Part shown: positions 7,535-17,465 of the stretch, one piece after another
How the letters are laid out: every line of letters starts with the position of its first letter
Numbering within the stretch: the stretch's first letter is position 1
NCBI RefSeq assembly: GCF_014199395.1
Contig: NZ_JACIJM010000016.1
Location: forward strand, 1-54,313
Length of the DNA stretch: 54,313 nt
Reading direction: 5' to 3'
Source: Yoonia ponticola
GTDB lineage: Bacteria > Pseudomonadota > Alphaproteobacteria > Rhodobacterales > Rhodobacteraceae
Program-made: the position numbers and the translations under genes
The notes under the pieces: generated by a model
Told to the model about the DNA's origin: nothing
The model's database searches: none
Seen by the model: the letters and a program-made list of their open reading frames with translations, nothing else

Positions 7535-9565
7535 ATGAACGCCATCTTTAAGCAAAGCGACCGCATGGGGTCTTTGTCGACGATCCTCGGCAAAGACGTT
7601 TTGAACCTGCTGCGGTTTGAAGGCGACGAACATCTCAACGGTTTGTTCACCTACCGCGTTGAAGCCTTGGCCAAGACGGATGATCTCGATTTCAACGCGC
7701 TGATCAGCACCCATGCCACCATCAGTCTCAAATCCTACGACCTGCCGGAAACGCCATTTGACGGGATCATCACCGAGGGTGAAATGCTCGGCCAAGGTGA
7801 CAACGGCTGGCGCTATGCATTTACCCTCAAACCTTGGCTTTACCTGTTAAGCCTGCGTCGCAAGCAACAGATTTATCATAATAAAACTGTGGTCGAAATT
7901 CTGGATGAGCTGTTCAGCCCCTACTCCGGCCTCGGCAAACCCGCTGTCGAAAAGCGCCTGACAGGAACCTACCCGACGCTGGAATATACTGTCCAGTACC
8001 GCGAAAGCGATATGGATTTTGCGACGCGGCTAATGGAGCGCTTCGGCATTTCCTATCACTTCAAACACGATACCGGCTCACACACGCTCGTGCTGACAGA
8101 TACGGCGATCTCGCATGATGATCTGCCGGGCGGTGCGCGTGAATTCCTGATGGCGGACAACGGCAAGCAAAGCCGCGATGCTGAGCATTTCTGGGATATG
8201 CGGCCTTCACAAAGATTAACAACCGGTAAGATCCGGTTAACGGATTACAACTTTAAGACGCCCAACGCTGCAATGGAAACCGACCGTGACGCGGCAGCGC
8301 CTTACACCGAGGGCAGCATTGAAAGCTACGATTACCCCGGCGATTACCTCGCGCAAGGCGCTGGAAAAGACGTAGCCCGCCTGCGCGTTGACCAAGAGCG
8401 CGGTCAAGATCCACGCCACCGCGCTTTGGGCGATTGCGCCTCATTGCGGGCAGGCCACAAGGTTAAAGTCACTGGAGACAAAGTACCCGGCGTCGACAAA
8501 ACGCTGTGCCTTTCTGCCCGCCACACCTACGCGTCCGGCGGTTACGGAACAACGGAAAGCGGTGAACCAAGTTTTGAGGGCCAATACCTGTTGATGCCCG
8601 CAAGCACCCCGCTCGCCCCCGAACGAAAGACGGCGCGACCCATCGTGCAAGGCCCGCAAACAGCCGTTGTAGTCGGCGAAGGCGAGATCGATTGCGACGA
8701 ATACGGCCGAATATTGGTGCATTTCCACTGGGACCTCGACAAGCGGTATTCGATGCGCTGCCGCGTCAGCCAAAACTGGGCAGGTAAAGGCTGGGGTGGC
8801 ATGGTGATCCCAAGGATCGGTATGGAGGTCGTGGTGGAGTTCCTTGAGGGAGATCCAGACAAGCCGCTGGTGACAGGCTGTGTGTATAACGGCAAGAACG
8901 ACACACCGTATCCGCTGCCCGAACAAAAAACGAAGAGCACATTCAAGACCGACACTCACAGGGGGACTGGGTTCAACGAACTGCGGTTCGAGGATGAAAA
9001 CGGCAAAGAAGAAATCTTTGTTCACGCACAGAAAGACAGGAATACGAAGGTCGAAAATAATCAATCAGAGCGAGTCAACGTCAACAAAGTCGAAAGCGTG
9101 GGCCACAACAAGGCCACAGAGATTGGAAACAATCTTTTTGAAATTGTCGACGGAGACATGGAGCTAAGGGTCGGCCCCGCCAACAAAGGTAGTTTTACTC
9201 CGGTCGGAGCAGATAAAAACACGCAAGGTATTCCGGCCGTTCCCGCTATGATTGGGGCTCCTGGCAAGTCAAAACGCGGCGTCGGTGATCTAAAGGTCTC
9301 TGTCGAGAACACAAAAACACAGGTTATTGGGAAAGATCACTTTGAAATTGTTGATGGCGACAAAGACACGCAAGTGAAGCAGAATCAAACCACAAACGTG
9401 CGTAAGAAAATCCGCATTGATGCTGGGGACGAGATATTGCTCGTCTGTGGGAAATCTAGGATCAAGTTATCAGAGAATGGAACCATAGAGATCAATGGCC
9501 AGAAAATTATGCAGTTGGGCGACAAATTGGTCTCGGTCCAATCTGACACGATTAAGCTCAATTGA
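7535..9565 (+). CDS. vgrG: T6SS spike protein VgrG (first copy)
   Basis: 676 aa, the trimeric spike tip (TssI) that carries effectors out on the Hcp tube. The N-terminal gp27-like part (residues ~1-370) contains YPTLEYTVQYRESD and FATRLMERFGISYHF. The gp5-like OB region (~385-470) has GEIDCDEYGRILVHFHWD and the block from RVSQNWAG to RIGMEVVVEFLEG. The remainder is a repetitive beta-helix with NNLFEIVDGD and KDHFEIVDGD repeats and no extra effector domain. The start ATG at 7535 follows a GAGGT sequence. The stop is 4 bp before the lipoprotein gene, so vgrG, immunity, lipase, DUF2169 and PAAR-like genes form one operon. The second VgrG in the window (18907) shares most of the N-terminal two-thirds. 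Confidence 0.96.
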   Translation: MNAIFKQSDRMGSLSTILGKDVLNLLRFEGDEHLNGLFTYRVEALAKTDDLDFNALISTHATISLKSYDLPETPFDGIITEGEMLGQGDNGWRYAFTLKPWLYLLSLRRKQQIYHNKTVVEILDELFSPYSGLGKPAVEKRLTGTYPTLEYTVQYRESDMDFATRLMERFGISYHFKHDTGSHTLVLTDTAISHDDLPGGAREFLMADNGKQSRDAEHFWDMRPSQRLTTGKIRLTDYNFKTPNAAMETDRDAAAPYTEGSIESYDYPGDYLAQGAGKDVARLRVDQERGQDPRHRALGDCASLRAGHKVKVTGDKVPGVDKTLCLSARHTYASGGYGTTESGEPSFEGQYLLMPASTPLAPERKTARPIVQGPQTAVVVGEGEIDCDEYGRILVHFHWDLDKRYSMRCRVSQNWAGKGWGGMVIPRIGMEVVVEFLEGDPDKPLVTGCVYNGKNDTPYPLPEQKTKSTFKTDTHRGTGFNELRFEDENGKEEIFVHAQKDRNTKVENNQSERVNVNKVESVGHNKATEIGNNLFEIVDGDMELRVGPANKGSFTPVGADKNTQGIPAVPAMIGAPGKSKRGVGDLKVSVENTKTQVIGKDHFEIVDGDKDTQVKQNQTTNVRKKIRIDAGDEILLVCGKSRIKLSENGTIEINGQKIMQLGDKLVSVQSDTIKLN

Positions 9566-9569
9566 TGAC

Positions 9570-10664
9570 ATGAGGTATATGACAGGCCTTTGCGTCTTCT
9601 TTGGAACCTTAGTGCTGGCATGTGAAGAGACGTCCGGCCAAAGTGCCGAATGTGCTTCAGCGACCCAGAGCGTAGAGCACATTAACATAGAAGGGCTAAA
9701 CGCAGAAATGGTCGATGTTTTGCAAGAAATCGTAAAGTGCTTACCGTCAGAAGAAGCTGCGCAAGAACATGCCGAAAACATCGGGGCCAATGCAGCAGTA
9801 GGTATCCAATTAATTCTCAAAGATTTGTATCTGAACACACCCCCTGATCTGGCTACATTAAGAACGCTTGGCGCGGAGAACCTGAATATCGTCCTGCACC
9901 CTCGTCGCGATGTGTTCACACACTCGACGCTTCTTACCGAAGCTGTGCGGCAGGCCAATTATGCGTGGACCATGGCTCTATTGCAGTCAGGAGCTGATCC
10001 GAATGGGTCAGGCAGCCTTATGGCATATGTTGCAGTAACAGAAATTTGGGATCCCCGCAGCAAATGGACAGCTCTCTTCCAAGATGGTGCACCGGCAATT
10101 CCTTTCCTTCAGGCCTATTTGGACTTTGGGGGATACCTGAACACGACGCAGGACGGTGGCTACGGAAACGCACCCTTGATCCGTTCACCTGTCGGGAATT
10201 TAGCTGCAACGGTGTTTTTACTCGAACAAGGCGCAGATCCTTGGTTAACGGAAAACCCGCCTCGCAGATTGAATTTTAATAGCACGATGATGGGGCGTTA
10301 TATTTTTGGATCACTGGCTGCGGATTTCAATGAAATTATGTACGTGCTTGTCACGCGTGGACTTTATACACCGCCCCCACAACCAGTTTATCAACCACTG
10401 GTACATGATTTCTACCTGGAGTCTCTTGAAGAGCTTTCCGACGCTTCCGGTCCTGAGCGGCGTCATAAGCTATGGACATTGCAGAAGGTAGTCAGCGCAA
10501 TGATCGCACGCAATGCCTTCGAACCGAGCCAGCGAATGTTAGAGCTTTTGGCAAGCAACCCGATACCGGATGACGAAGGCGGTTGGGTCTTACCTGAAGG
10601 CCAGCTGCATCAAGATTATGATGATGCACGCGTCGGCGCGACGCTTGGCTCAAATGTCTGGTAA
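9570..10664 (+). CDS. Ankyrin-repeat lipoprotein, likely immunity to the adjacent lipase effector
   Basis: About 364 aa from the ATG at 9570 (a second start at 9579 has GAGG just upstream). The N-terminus ends in LVLAC, a lipobox, so the protein is probably lipidated and faces the periplasm. The body has ankyrin-like units, visible as LLTEAVRQANYAWTMALLQ followed by SGADPNGSG, and later AATVFLLEQGADPWLTEN. Periplasmic ankyrin proteins encoded beside lipase effectors are known T6SS immunity proteins (Tli type), and the gene lies between vgrG and the lipase. The function follows from this context. It overlaps nothing but sits 4 bp after vgrG and 3 bp before the lipase start. Confidence 0.72.
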   Translation: MRYMTGLCVFFGTLVLACEETSGQSAECASATQSVEHINIEGLNAEMVDVLQEIVKCLPSEEAAQEHAENIGANAAVGIQLILKDLYLNTPPDLATLRTLGAENLNIVLHPRRDVFTHSTLLTEAVRQANYAWTMALLQSGADPNGSGSLMAYVAVTEIWDPRSKWTALFQDGAPAIPFLQAYLDFGGYLNTTQDGGYGNAPLIRSPVGNLAATVFLLEQGADPWLTENPPRRLNFNSTMMGRYIFGSLAADFNEIMYVLVTRGLYTPPPQPVYQPLVHDFYLESLEELSDASGPERRHKLWTLQKVVSAMIARNAFEPSQRMLELLASNPIPDDEGGWVLPEGQLHQDYDDARVGATLGSNVW

Positions 10665-10667
10665 GGT

Positions 10668-12530
10668 GTGGTCTTGAATTCAACTCAAGTCAAAGGCGAA
10701 GCAACAGATAAGGTCTGCTTAGACTTCGCGACATTCATGCTGTTGGATAATTACGAAAAAGATCCCGCATTGCTACAGCCTGAATGTGCAACCGCGATGC
10801 AAGAAATCGACCGCAACTGGGATCGGGTTAATACCGCCAACATTGGAACACCGAAACGGTCTGGTTTCTACGCCACGATGTATACCCCAAAGGATGGAAA
10901 CGACTGTCCTCCGACCCTAGCCGTTCGCGGAACTGTCTTCAGCGATGCACGCGGCATTGCATTTATGAAGCGTACAAAAGTTTATCCAGAATTTGCTCCT
11001 GAAAAATCCCAAGAATTCGCATTTGGGTGGGCGCCAGGATACAAGATTGATGAAGAGGACGAAGATCCTAGTACGTTGACCTCGTTGGGCTATATGGCTC
11101 GCAAATTTGGCTTTATACAGCGGCTGACGCAGAGCGGTAATTGGCTTGAACTTTTTGCGACGCAGCAGCTGAATACAACGACCACTTCTCGCATACAGGT
11201 TATCCCGCCAAACGTTATTATCCCCGACAACTATCGTCACATCATTATCGAGGAAACCTATGAGGTTTGGATGAACCGTGATGAAGGCGATTGGGCAACA
11301 AATGTCATCCAAGGTATAGGAAAAGAGACCCTACAATACGGTACCGAATTGACGGATGCTGTGAATGAGGCAATGATCGAGGCCGAAAAGTTTGGCAAAC
11401 AACTGCGTATTACCGGCCATTCTCTGGGTGGTGGTCTTGCAAGTGCCGCCGCGATCTACGCTAAAAAAATAGATCCCGAATACAAGATCTATGGGCTGGC
11501 CTATGATGCTGCAGGTGTTCACGAACAGACTGCAGAACGGTTGAGGACGTCGCTCAACCTCGCTTCGGAGGCAAAGATTATCATGCGCGCGGTTGAGGAT
11601 GAAATCCTGACCTCTTTGGAAAAAGAGTCCGATTTTGTTCCTATTTTCTCAAGCCTTGTGCGGTTTACTGGATCGGAGATGCCATCTCCGATTGGCGCGT
11701 TTGATATCCGCAGAGGTATCAGCCCAGGTCCGATTGGTAACTCTTGGGCTGAAGGGAAGACGGCAGTTATCAAAGGGCATGAATACGCGCCAAAATGGGC
11801 GCGGATGCCAAACTTGCTTGAAATTGGAAGCCAAAGTCTTTTTCCAAATGTAGACGGCCGAAATCCAATGGTAACATGGTCAAATTTTGCCGGGCATTTT
11901 GCAGGCGCGTCAAACATGGATCAGGCGTTGGATAATTTACACAACGAAATTCAGAGCCGTGTACGCTCATATCAAAACGAACGCGATCAAATGGAACAGG
12001 CAGAGGTCGAGGCTGAACGGGAAAGTGAAACAGCAGATACAGCTCGCGAAGCGGCCGCAGAGAGATTGGAGGCAGAACGCGAAGCAGCTTCTGAGGCGGA
12101 AGAAGCCGCAGCAGAGGAACGGGCACGTGCTGTAGAGGCACAGGCCGAGGCCAACGAGCCAAAGGGCCTTCTAGGTTACCTCTACAACCGATACTATGAC
12201 GACCCTAGGGACAACGTGCGTACAATCGGACAAGGTCTTCGCGAAATTGGCGACGAGGTCGGTGATTTAGGCAGCGCTTTAGGTGACGAAATCTTAGATG
12301 CGGGCCGCGAAGTCATCGATGAGGCGGGAGACGGTATAAACAATGTCACTGATGCAGTTGGTGACGGCCTAAATTATGCGTACGAACATACCGCGCAATA
12401 CATGGTGGAATTCGGAAAATATACGACTGAACTAACGAGGACGGGGCCCCAATTTTTCCAGATAATTTTGGCTGTTGCCGCATATCATGACACTGAACTT
12501 TTGACGTTCACATTTGCGATTGATCGATGA
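10668..12530 (+). CDS. T6SS lipase effector (class 3 alpha/beta-hydrolase, Tle-like)
   Basis: 620 aa from a GTG at 10668; no ATG is near. The nucleophile elbow is G250-H-S252-L-G in RITGHSLGGGLASAAA, typical of lipase class 3 proteins, so Ser252 should attack membrane lipid esters. An Asp in the following strand (GLAYDAAGVH) and a His further on (KGHEYAPKWARM or NFAGHFAGAS) are candidate triad members. Residues ~435-500 form a charged Glu/Ala/Arg coiled coil. The C-terminal ~100 residues are acidic and amphipathic and end in a hydrophobic helix. There is no signal peptide, as expected for a T6SS cargo. The gene follows the ankyrin lipoprotein and precedes the DUF2169 adaptor and PAAR-like genes. 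It overlaps the open frame of the next gene but not its chosen start. Confidence 0.8.
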   Translation: MVLNSTQVKGEATDKVCLDFATFMLLDNYEKDPALLQPECATAMQEIDRNWDRVNTANIGTPKRSGFYATMYTPKDGNDCPPTLAVRGTVFSDARGIAFMKRTKVYPEFAPEKSQEFAFGWAPGYKIDEEDEDPSTLTSLGYMARKFGFIQRLTQSGNWLELFATQQLNTTTTSRIQVIPPNVIIPDNYRHIIIEETYEVWMNRDEGDWATNVIQGIGKETLQYGTELTDAVNEAMIEAEKFGKQLRITGHSLGGGLASAAAIYAKKIDPEYKIYGLAYDAAGVHEQTAERLRTSLNLASEAKIIMRAVEDEILTSLEKESDFVPIFSSLVRFTGSEMPSPIGAFDIRRGISPGPIGNSWAEGKTAVIKGHEYAPKWARMPNLLEIGSQSLFPNVDGRNPMVTWSNFAGHFAGASNMDQALDNLHNEIQSRVRSYQNERDQMEQAEVEAERESETADTAREAAAERLEAEREAASEAEEAAAEERARAVEAQAEANEPKGLLGYLYNRYYDDPRDNVRTIGQGLREIGDEVGDLGSALGDEILDAGREVIDEAGDGINNVTDAVGDGLNYAYEHTAQYMVEFGKYTTELTRTGPQFFQIILAVAAYHDTELLTFTFAIDR

Positions 12531-12564
12531 GGATATCATCCTCTATGACCTCAAAGGAACAATC

Positions 12565-13578
12565 GTGAACATTTCCTCAACCCTTCCCATTTCCCACACA
12601 GCATTCGCGCATTGGCACACCGATGACACCGAAATCGGCGTGGTCGTGGCGAAGGCTACTTTTGTATTGTCTGCCGAAGGGACCGTGCCGCAACTCCCGC
12701 CGCCTGACCTTGAGTTGGTCGATGTGTTCACCGGTGATCCGGCGACAAGTGCGCTCGACTTTGAGCAAGACATCGCACCGCATAAACCTAAAACCGACCT
12801 CGTCGTGCGCGGCACTGCCCGCAGCTATCAAGGCACGCCGCGCCGTGATTGGCCGGTGACTATCAGCATTCCTGATCGGCTCAGTTACGGCTTTCACGTG
12901 CGGGGACCGTCGCAGTGGCTCAAACCCGGCCGGAAGTGGCAACTGTCGCAACCCGACCCCGTGACAGAAGTTCCACTGACATACGCCTTGGCCTATGGGG
13001 GCCAATGCACCGATGGCGAAGATACTCACTTCTTTGAACAAAACCCCGCGGGCCTTGGCTTCATGACCGAAGCCGCTGCCGCTGAATTGCAAAGCTGGGT
13101 CGCTCCCCAGATCGGGCTCCTCGCCGAATTCATGGCCGCCACGCCGTTTGAGCCTATGGCCGTTCATGGGACCATGCCAATCGCCAAAAGCTGGCTTCCG
13201 CGGCGTGCCGTAGCGGGCACTTTTGACAAAGCATGGGAACGTGACCGCCACCCCCGCATGCCTCTCGATTACGATCTCGGGTTCTGGAATGCAGCGCCTT
13301 TGCGGCTTCAACTCGGCCCTCACCTGCAAGGCGACGAGATGATTGAAATCACAGGCGTCTCTCATAAACGCGAAACGGTGAGCTTGCAGCTTCCAGGTGC
13401 GAAACTGCTCCTGCAATCACGATCTTCTGCAAACGAACCGCCAATCTCGATGGCGCTCGATACGATCGACCTAGATGTCGAAACCATCGACGATGGTCAT
13501 GTTGCGATGACCCTACTCTGGCGTACGATCGTGCCAGACCGCGACGCCTTTTCCGACGCCGAAATCATCCGAGGATAG
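12565..13578 (+). CDS. DUF2169-family T6SS effector adaptor
   Basis: About 338 aa. The GTG at 12565 is chosen because AAAGGAA at 12553-12559 sits 5 bp upstream, whereas the earlier ATG at 12514 lies inside the lipase gene without a ribosome site. The N-terminal blocks FAHWHTDDTEIGVVVAKATF and YALAYGGQC are characteristic of DUF2169. This family works with PAAR or VgrG proteins to load T6SS effectors. It is followed 4 bp later by a DUF4150 PAAR-like gene, a common pairing. A frameshifted relic of a second DUF2169 gene lies at 17258-17465. Confidence 0.88.
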   Translation: MNISSTLPISHTAFAHWHTDDTEIGVVVAKATFVLSAEGTVPQLPPPDLELVDVFTGDPATSALDFEQDIAPHKPKTDLVVRGTARSYQGTPRRDWPVTISIPDRLSYGFHVRGPSQWLKPGRKWQLSQPDPVTEVPLTYALAYGGQCTDGEDTHFFEQNPAGLGFMTEAAAAELQSWVAPQIGLLAEFMAATPFEPMAVHGTMPIAKSWLPRRAVAGTFDKAWERDRHPRMPLDYDLGFWNAAPLRLQLGPHLQGDEMIEITGVSHKRETVSLQLPGAKLLLQSRSSANEPPISMALDTIDLDVETIDDGHVAMTLLWRTIVPDRDAFSDAEIIRG

Positions 13579-13582
13579 ATAG

Positions 13583-13981
13583 ATGCACTCCGCCGCCCGC
13601 CATTCTGGCAAAAACGCGATCATCACCTGCATGGCCCCCGACGTATGTAAAACGCAGGTCGGTAATGCTGTCGTGCCGATCCCTTATATGATCATTTCCA
13701 AGCTGGATTGGTCCGATAAAACCTCTAACGACGTCGAACTGACCGGCATGAAGGCCTTCAACATGGACGCCCGCACGAACAAGGTCACTGGCGACGAACC
13801 GGGCTCATTAGGCGGTGTGAAATCTGGTGTGAACAAAGGCTGGTGCCGCCCGCAATCAAACAAAACCAGCGTTTTTGTGAACGGGGCCGAGCTGCTGCAA
13901 AACAACAACCTCTACGAGATGAATTGTTCTGGCCCTGAAGGTCCAGGGAACACAATTGGGCGGCTGATGTATTTCGAATGA
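13583..13981 (+). CDS. DUF4150 PAAR-like spike-tip protein
   Basis: 132 aa. The sequence has the DUF4150/PAAR-like pattern: an N-terminal MAPDVCKTQVGNAVVPIPY block, a central GSLGGVKSGVNKGWCRPQS segment, and a C-terminal SVFVNGAELL.NNNLYEMNC block with paired cysteines. Such proteins cap the VgrG trimer and sharpen the spike, and often specify the cargo. It is the last gene of the vgrG-lipase operon. The product lacks any fused toxin domain. Confidence 0.88.
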   Translation: MHSAARHSGKNAIITCMAPDVCKTQVGNAVVPIPYMIISKLDWSDKTSNDVELTGMKAFNMDARTNKVTGDEPGSLGGVKSGVNKGWCRPQSNKTSVFVNGAELLQNNNLYEMNCSGPEGPGNTIGRLMYFE

Positions 13982-14021
13982 TGTTGAGCGGCTAGTTTCC
14001 TTCGCAAGAAACAGCGGCGCT

Positions 14022-15902
14022 TCACCCAATCGCCTCCCGTTCTAGGCCCCTGCCCCCGAACGCAAACCGCGTTGTTGTATCGCGCACGTGTCGGTCGTCC
14101 TCGATCTTTAACGCGCTGACTTCGGCTCCTTCGCAATGCATCAGGCTATCATCCGTCAGCACATAAAGCTGTCGATCATCGGTCGCGAAATATGGGGTAA
14201 TAAACCGCAGGGCAGCTGCGTTCATGCCAGCAACGGGTTTGCGGTAACGGCTTCCCAACAGCATGTGCCCCGCGTCGTCGACCAGCAGACGCGGGGTCGG
14301 ACTACGCGCAGTAGTCAGGTCCAGGCCACCCGTTTTCTTCACTACCTTGCCGCGAAACAAAACCGTATCTCCAAGTCGTGCGAACATCCCGCCAATCGGC
14401 TTCACGGCCGCCGCGTCGATGTCGCGCTTGCGCACGCCCTCGACAATCAGGCCCTTCGCGTCCATCGCATAAACACTGCCCAGCATGCGAAAGCTATCCA
14501 TGTCCGCCTTCACAACCACCAGTCGATGGTATTCGCGCGGATCCGTTAGGTTCATAAAATAAGCCTGCTTGGCACAGCGATACCAGCCGTCGCCAAGGCG
14601 CTCAAAGCTCGCAGGATCAGCCCCCTTAACCGCGGGCCGTTCATACATCTCTAGCCGCGTCTCAACATACCGCAGGCCAGAGCGATCAATCCCGAACACA
14701 TCAACTACGTGTTCAAAACCGTCATGGTCGATATAGTCCAGCGACACCCAGTCCTCACGTCGCGTGTTTTGCGGCCTGACCCAAAGCCGCTGACCATCGC
14801 TAAAAAACGGACCGCCAATTGGCTTGCGATCACCGGCCTCAGCTTGCTCGTGCCACCATGTCGTTGCGATCTCGGGACGCTCTTTAAAGTATGCCTCCCA
14901 GTCCGCACGCTCGGTGGCCGCAGACATAACTTTGCCGCCGTAATAAACCCGATCCTTGTCAAAGGCACAGTACTGCCCGACCTCAATTGCACAGGTAAAG
15001 GTCGCGCGATCTGCGCCTTGAATCGGGCTGCGCTCCCAGTAGATACGGACCTTGTCCGCAAAATATTTGCCCTCGACGCCAAGCGGCACAAAACTGGAGG
15101 CATCGGCTCCGTCAATTTCCACACCGTAGCCATAAACCTTGTGGGAATCTTTGGCGTAATGGCTTTGCGACACATGCAGCTTCGGCGGGGTGCCATAGGG
15201 ATAAGCGATGACCTCGAAACTCTCGGGATCGCCGCCGGTCAGCCGTAGATTTGTGATGTAATATCCAGCATCTTTGTCGGCCCCATAGCGTTCATTCAGC
15301 ACGCGAAATGTCAGCGGATCAGCGCTGCGCATGACAAACCAATGACGCGTCATCGGTGTCTCGCCCTGCCCGTACACACGTTTCCCATCGGTAAACCAGC
15401 GTTCCCCGAGCTTGCGAAACCCTGTCGGGTCGATCCCGTCGATCACCTTACCCGTTTTGGTCTGTAGCGGCTTCCCATCGGCGCAAACTTGCGCGCCATT
15501 GTAGATATACCGGATCGTCGGAAAATGCCGTTCGCACAAATACTCGGCAACCCAGCCCACACCCGCAAAGGGGCCGATCTTGGGATCAGCCTCAACCCTA
15601 CGCCTGATCGCCGCTAACGCCTCACGCATACTAAACAACGCAGGTGCCGGCGATCCAGTCAAAAGCTGATACAGGTTTCTATCGTCTTCCGGCGCAGACA
15701 AACCAGCCCGCTCAAACGCATACGCAACCCAGCCCGTATCGGCAAAATGCAACTGACGATACCGTTCCTGGCAAGCATCCCAATCCGCCTGAGTAATGCA
15801 CAATCGCCCCAGCACATCACCCGTCGCGACACCCGCCTCTATATATAACCGCGCGGCATACCAATGTGCATAAGGTATCGGGAAAGCATCGGTTAAATTC
15901 AT
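14022..15902 (-). CDS. DKNYY-repeat family protein
   Basis: 626 aa with no signal peptide. Repeated segments such as HYAKDSHKVYGYGVEIDGAD, KYFADKVRIYWERSPIQGAD and YCAFDKDRVYYGGKV are DKNYY-type repeats, each ~35-45 residues and ending in a GAD.xSF motif. The N-terminal ~130 residues are helical and different. The family has no proven biochemical role and is often found among T6SS effector genes. It overlaps the upstream 364-aa gene by ATGA, so the two are made together. A protective or binding function against a toxin is a guess. Confidence 0.75.
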   Translation of the reverse strand: MNLTDAFPIPYAHWYAARLYIEAGVATGDVLGRLCITQADWDACQERYRQLHFADTGWVAYAFERAGLSAPEDDRNLYQLLTGSPAPALFSMREALAAIRRRVEADPKIGPFAGVGWVAEYLCERHFPTIRYIYNGAQVCADGKPLQTKTGKVIDGIDPTGFRKLGERWFTDGKRVYGQGETPMTRHWFVMRSADPLTFRVLNERYGADKDAGYYITNLRLTGGDPESFEVIAYPYGTPPKLHVSQSHYAKDSHKVYGYGVEIDGADASSFVPLGVEGKYFADKVRIYWERSPIQGADRATFTCAIEVGQYCAFDKDRVYYGGKVMSAATERADWEAYFKERPEIATTWWHEQAEAGDRKPIGGPFFSDGQRLWVRPQNTRREDWVSLDYIDHDGFEHVVDVFGIDRSGLRYVETRLEMYERPAVKGADPASFERLGDGWYRCAKQAYFMNLTDPREYHRLVVVKADMDSFRMLGSVYAMDAKGLIVEGVRKRDIDAAAVKPIGGMFARLGDTVLFRGKVVKKTGGLDLTTARSPTPRLLVDDAGHMLLGSRYRKPVAGMNAAALRFITPYFATDDRQLYVLTDDSLMHCEGAEVSALKIEDDRHVRDTTTRFAFGGRGLEREAIG

Positions 15903-16993
15903 GGCAACGATCTCACAAGGTCGTTTTTCATCATCACAAAAGAAGAGTGCGCGGCTAATCGCGTATAAAACATACTCCGATCAGCAGGTTGTTCGTAGTT
16001 CTGCCAAAGACCGAGCACGTATAATCTACCATCATGCCAAATCACGCTTGCTTCGATATCGCCGAAACCGTTTACCGCAACGCGCACTCGGCGACCCTTC
16101 AGCTCTGATAGGTCCTCGTCGGGCACATTACTGACGACCTCAAGAGAACCTACCTGCTGTGTTAGGTCACTGAAATATTGCGTGACAAAACGCGCCGCGA
16201 CCTCAGCCAAGTCAGTAGGCTCGGGCCCCTCCGCGACATGTAACCACAACACGCCTAGTGTCTGACCGTCACGGTTGCGAAATAATTGCATCTCGGCGGG
16301 CAGAGAACCAGTAAAGTCATTAATGGCAACGTCCCATATTTCTGACACCGTAAAATCAACACGATCGTCTCCAAATTTAACGGTTACCTCCTGCAACATC
16401 CCACCAAAATTGGCCGAAGCGCCGTCCTCGAAAATAAGGTCAGTCGTGAAACGGGTGTAAAGGTCGAGAGCGGCAGCACGACGGGCGTTATAAGCTTCTT
16501 GTGTAGTGATATCGGAGACATCGTCAAAAACATGCAAAACAAGCGTTATATTGCCGCGCGCGTAGCACCGTGTGTAGACCCCTTTGGTCAGATGTTCACT
16601 ATTCGAGGCGACGCTCAGCGCCTCGGTCATTGTCATATCCGGCGTGCTGCGCATTGCGCGTATCTGATAGCCTTCGCGTTCAAGCTCGGAACGACAAAGC
16701 GGCTCCGGTGCTACAGGCGTCGCGAAACTGTAACCAATGAGGTTCACCAGCATCCACTCACGTGGGTCGGCAACATTTCCAATAGCTAAAATTTTCCCGA
16801 TTTCGCCTTGTTCAGGACCTCTCATCGGAATTGTTTTAACACTCGCACCGTTCATTACAGTCGTTGTGAAGTTCAGATGCGGGCTTTCAAAGTCAAAACT
16901 TTGCTGCACCCAGCCGTTGTTCGAGTAATCCTGCGCAACTGCAATCTCTGGGGCAATCCCAGCATACCAAACCATCAACACCAATCGCCACAT
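15899..16993 (-). CDS. Exported hypothetical protein, coupled to DKNYY gene
   Basis: 364 aa. The N-terminus WRLVLMVWYAGIAPEIAVAQ is a signal peptide with cleavage near AVA-QD, so the protein should be periplasmic or envelope-associated. Two similar halves of mixed alpha/beta character can be seen (each with a WxxxxxxFTGSLPAEM- or LPAxM-like region and a conserved R-VRVAVNGFGD segment). No domain is recognised with confidence. It is the first gene of the two-gene minus operon. A role as periplasmic immunity partner is possible given the neighbours but unproven. Confidence 0.6.
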   Translation of the reverse strand: MWRLVLMVWYAGIAPEIAVAQDYSNNGWVQQSFDFESPHLNFTTTVMNGASVKTIPMRGPEQGEIGKILAIGNVADPREWMLVNLIGYSFATPVAPEPLCRSELEREGYQIRAMRSTPDMTMTEALSVASNSEHLTKGVYTRCYARGNITLVLHVFDDVSDITTQEAYNARRAAALDLYTRFTTDLIFEDGASANFGGMLQEVTVKFGDDRVDFTVSEIWDVAINDFTGSLPAEMQLFRNRDGQTLGVLWLHVAEGPEPTDLAEVAARFVTQYFSDLTQQVGSLEVVSNVPDEDLSELKGRRVRVAVNGFGDIEASVIWHDGRLYVLGLWQNYEQPADRSMFYTRLAAHSSFVMMKNDLVRSLP

Positions 16994-17117
16994 ACAACTT
17001 ATCCGCCTTCATACCTCATGCTCGCGCAAGTTGACAAAAAGGCAGCCCAAATCACAAGATGCAATTCCACCAAACGTCAAACAGCAGCTAGGTAGGGTTG
17101 AAGCTTTTCTCGCCTAC

Positions 17118-17238
17118 GTTCAAACAGTGCCCTATGTGTTGTGGTCGGCGCTCAAGCACGGATTGCCATCTCCGCCGACAATTTCCTTCAGCGTGCCGAG
17201 GCGGTCGTTGATCACACAGGAGATGTCCCCGTTTTCTA
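17118..17238 (-). pseudogene. Rhs core fragment
   Basis: Read on the minus strand from about 17236, the peptide ENGDISCVINDRLGTLKEIV, then GGDGNPCLSADHNT, stop, GTV, stop resembles the Rhs core (D-x-LG-T-P followed by DG and W-S-A-x-x-x-x-W-G). A TAG sits where the core tryptophan would be expected. It is a short decayed piece of an Rhs-type protein, a class often used as a T6SS toxin carrier. No start, toxin tip or remaining repeats are found. Confidence 0.45.
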
Positions 17239-17257
17239 GCCGCGCCTACGGATAGAA

Positions 17258-17465
17258 TCTATCCGCATCACACACGGGTTTCGCTCATTGGATACTGACG
17301 ATACCGACGTTGGCACCGTCCTCGCCAAAGCTACATTTGCCCTGTCCGCTACACCATTGCCTGAAAGCTTTGCACCAACATGCGGGCCGAGGACGTCACA
17401 GATACGATCTAACTGGCGCTGACGGCGTTTCGTTGCGACTACCGCAGCTTTGTTTCGAATACCTA
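17258..17465 (+). pseudogene. Frameshifted DUF2169 adaptor relic
   Basis: The plus strand reads THGFAHW at 17268-17290, and after loss of one base continues in another frame as DTDDTDVGTVLAKATFALSA. This closely matches FAHWHTDDTEIGVVVAKATF of the intact DUF2169 adaptor at 12565. Further on, LTGADGVSLRLPQ in a third frame resembles its late segment ITGVSHKRETVSLQLPG. The middle of the gene is missing. It is the remains of a second adaptor, next to an Rhs fragment on the other strand. Confidence 0.6.
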
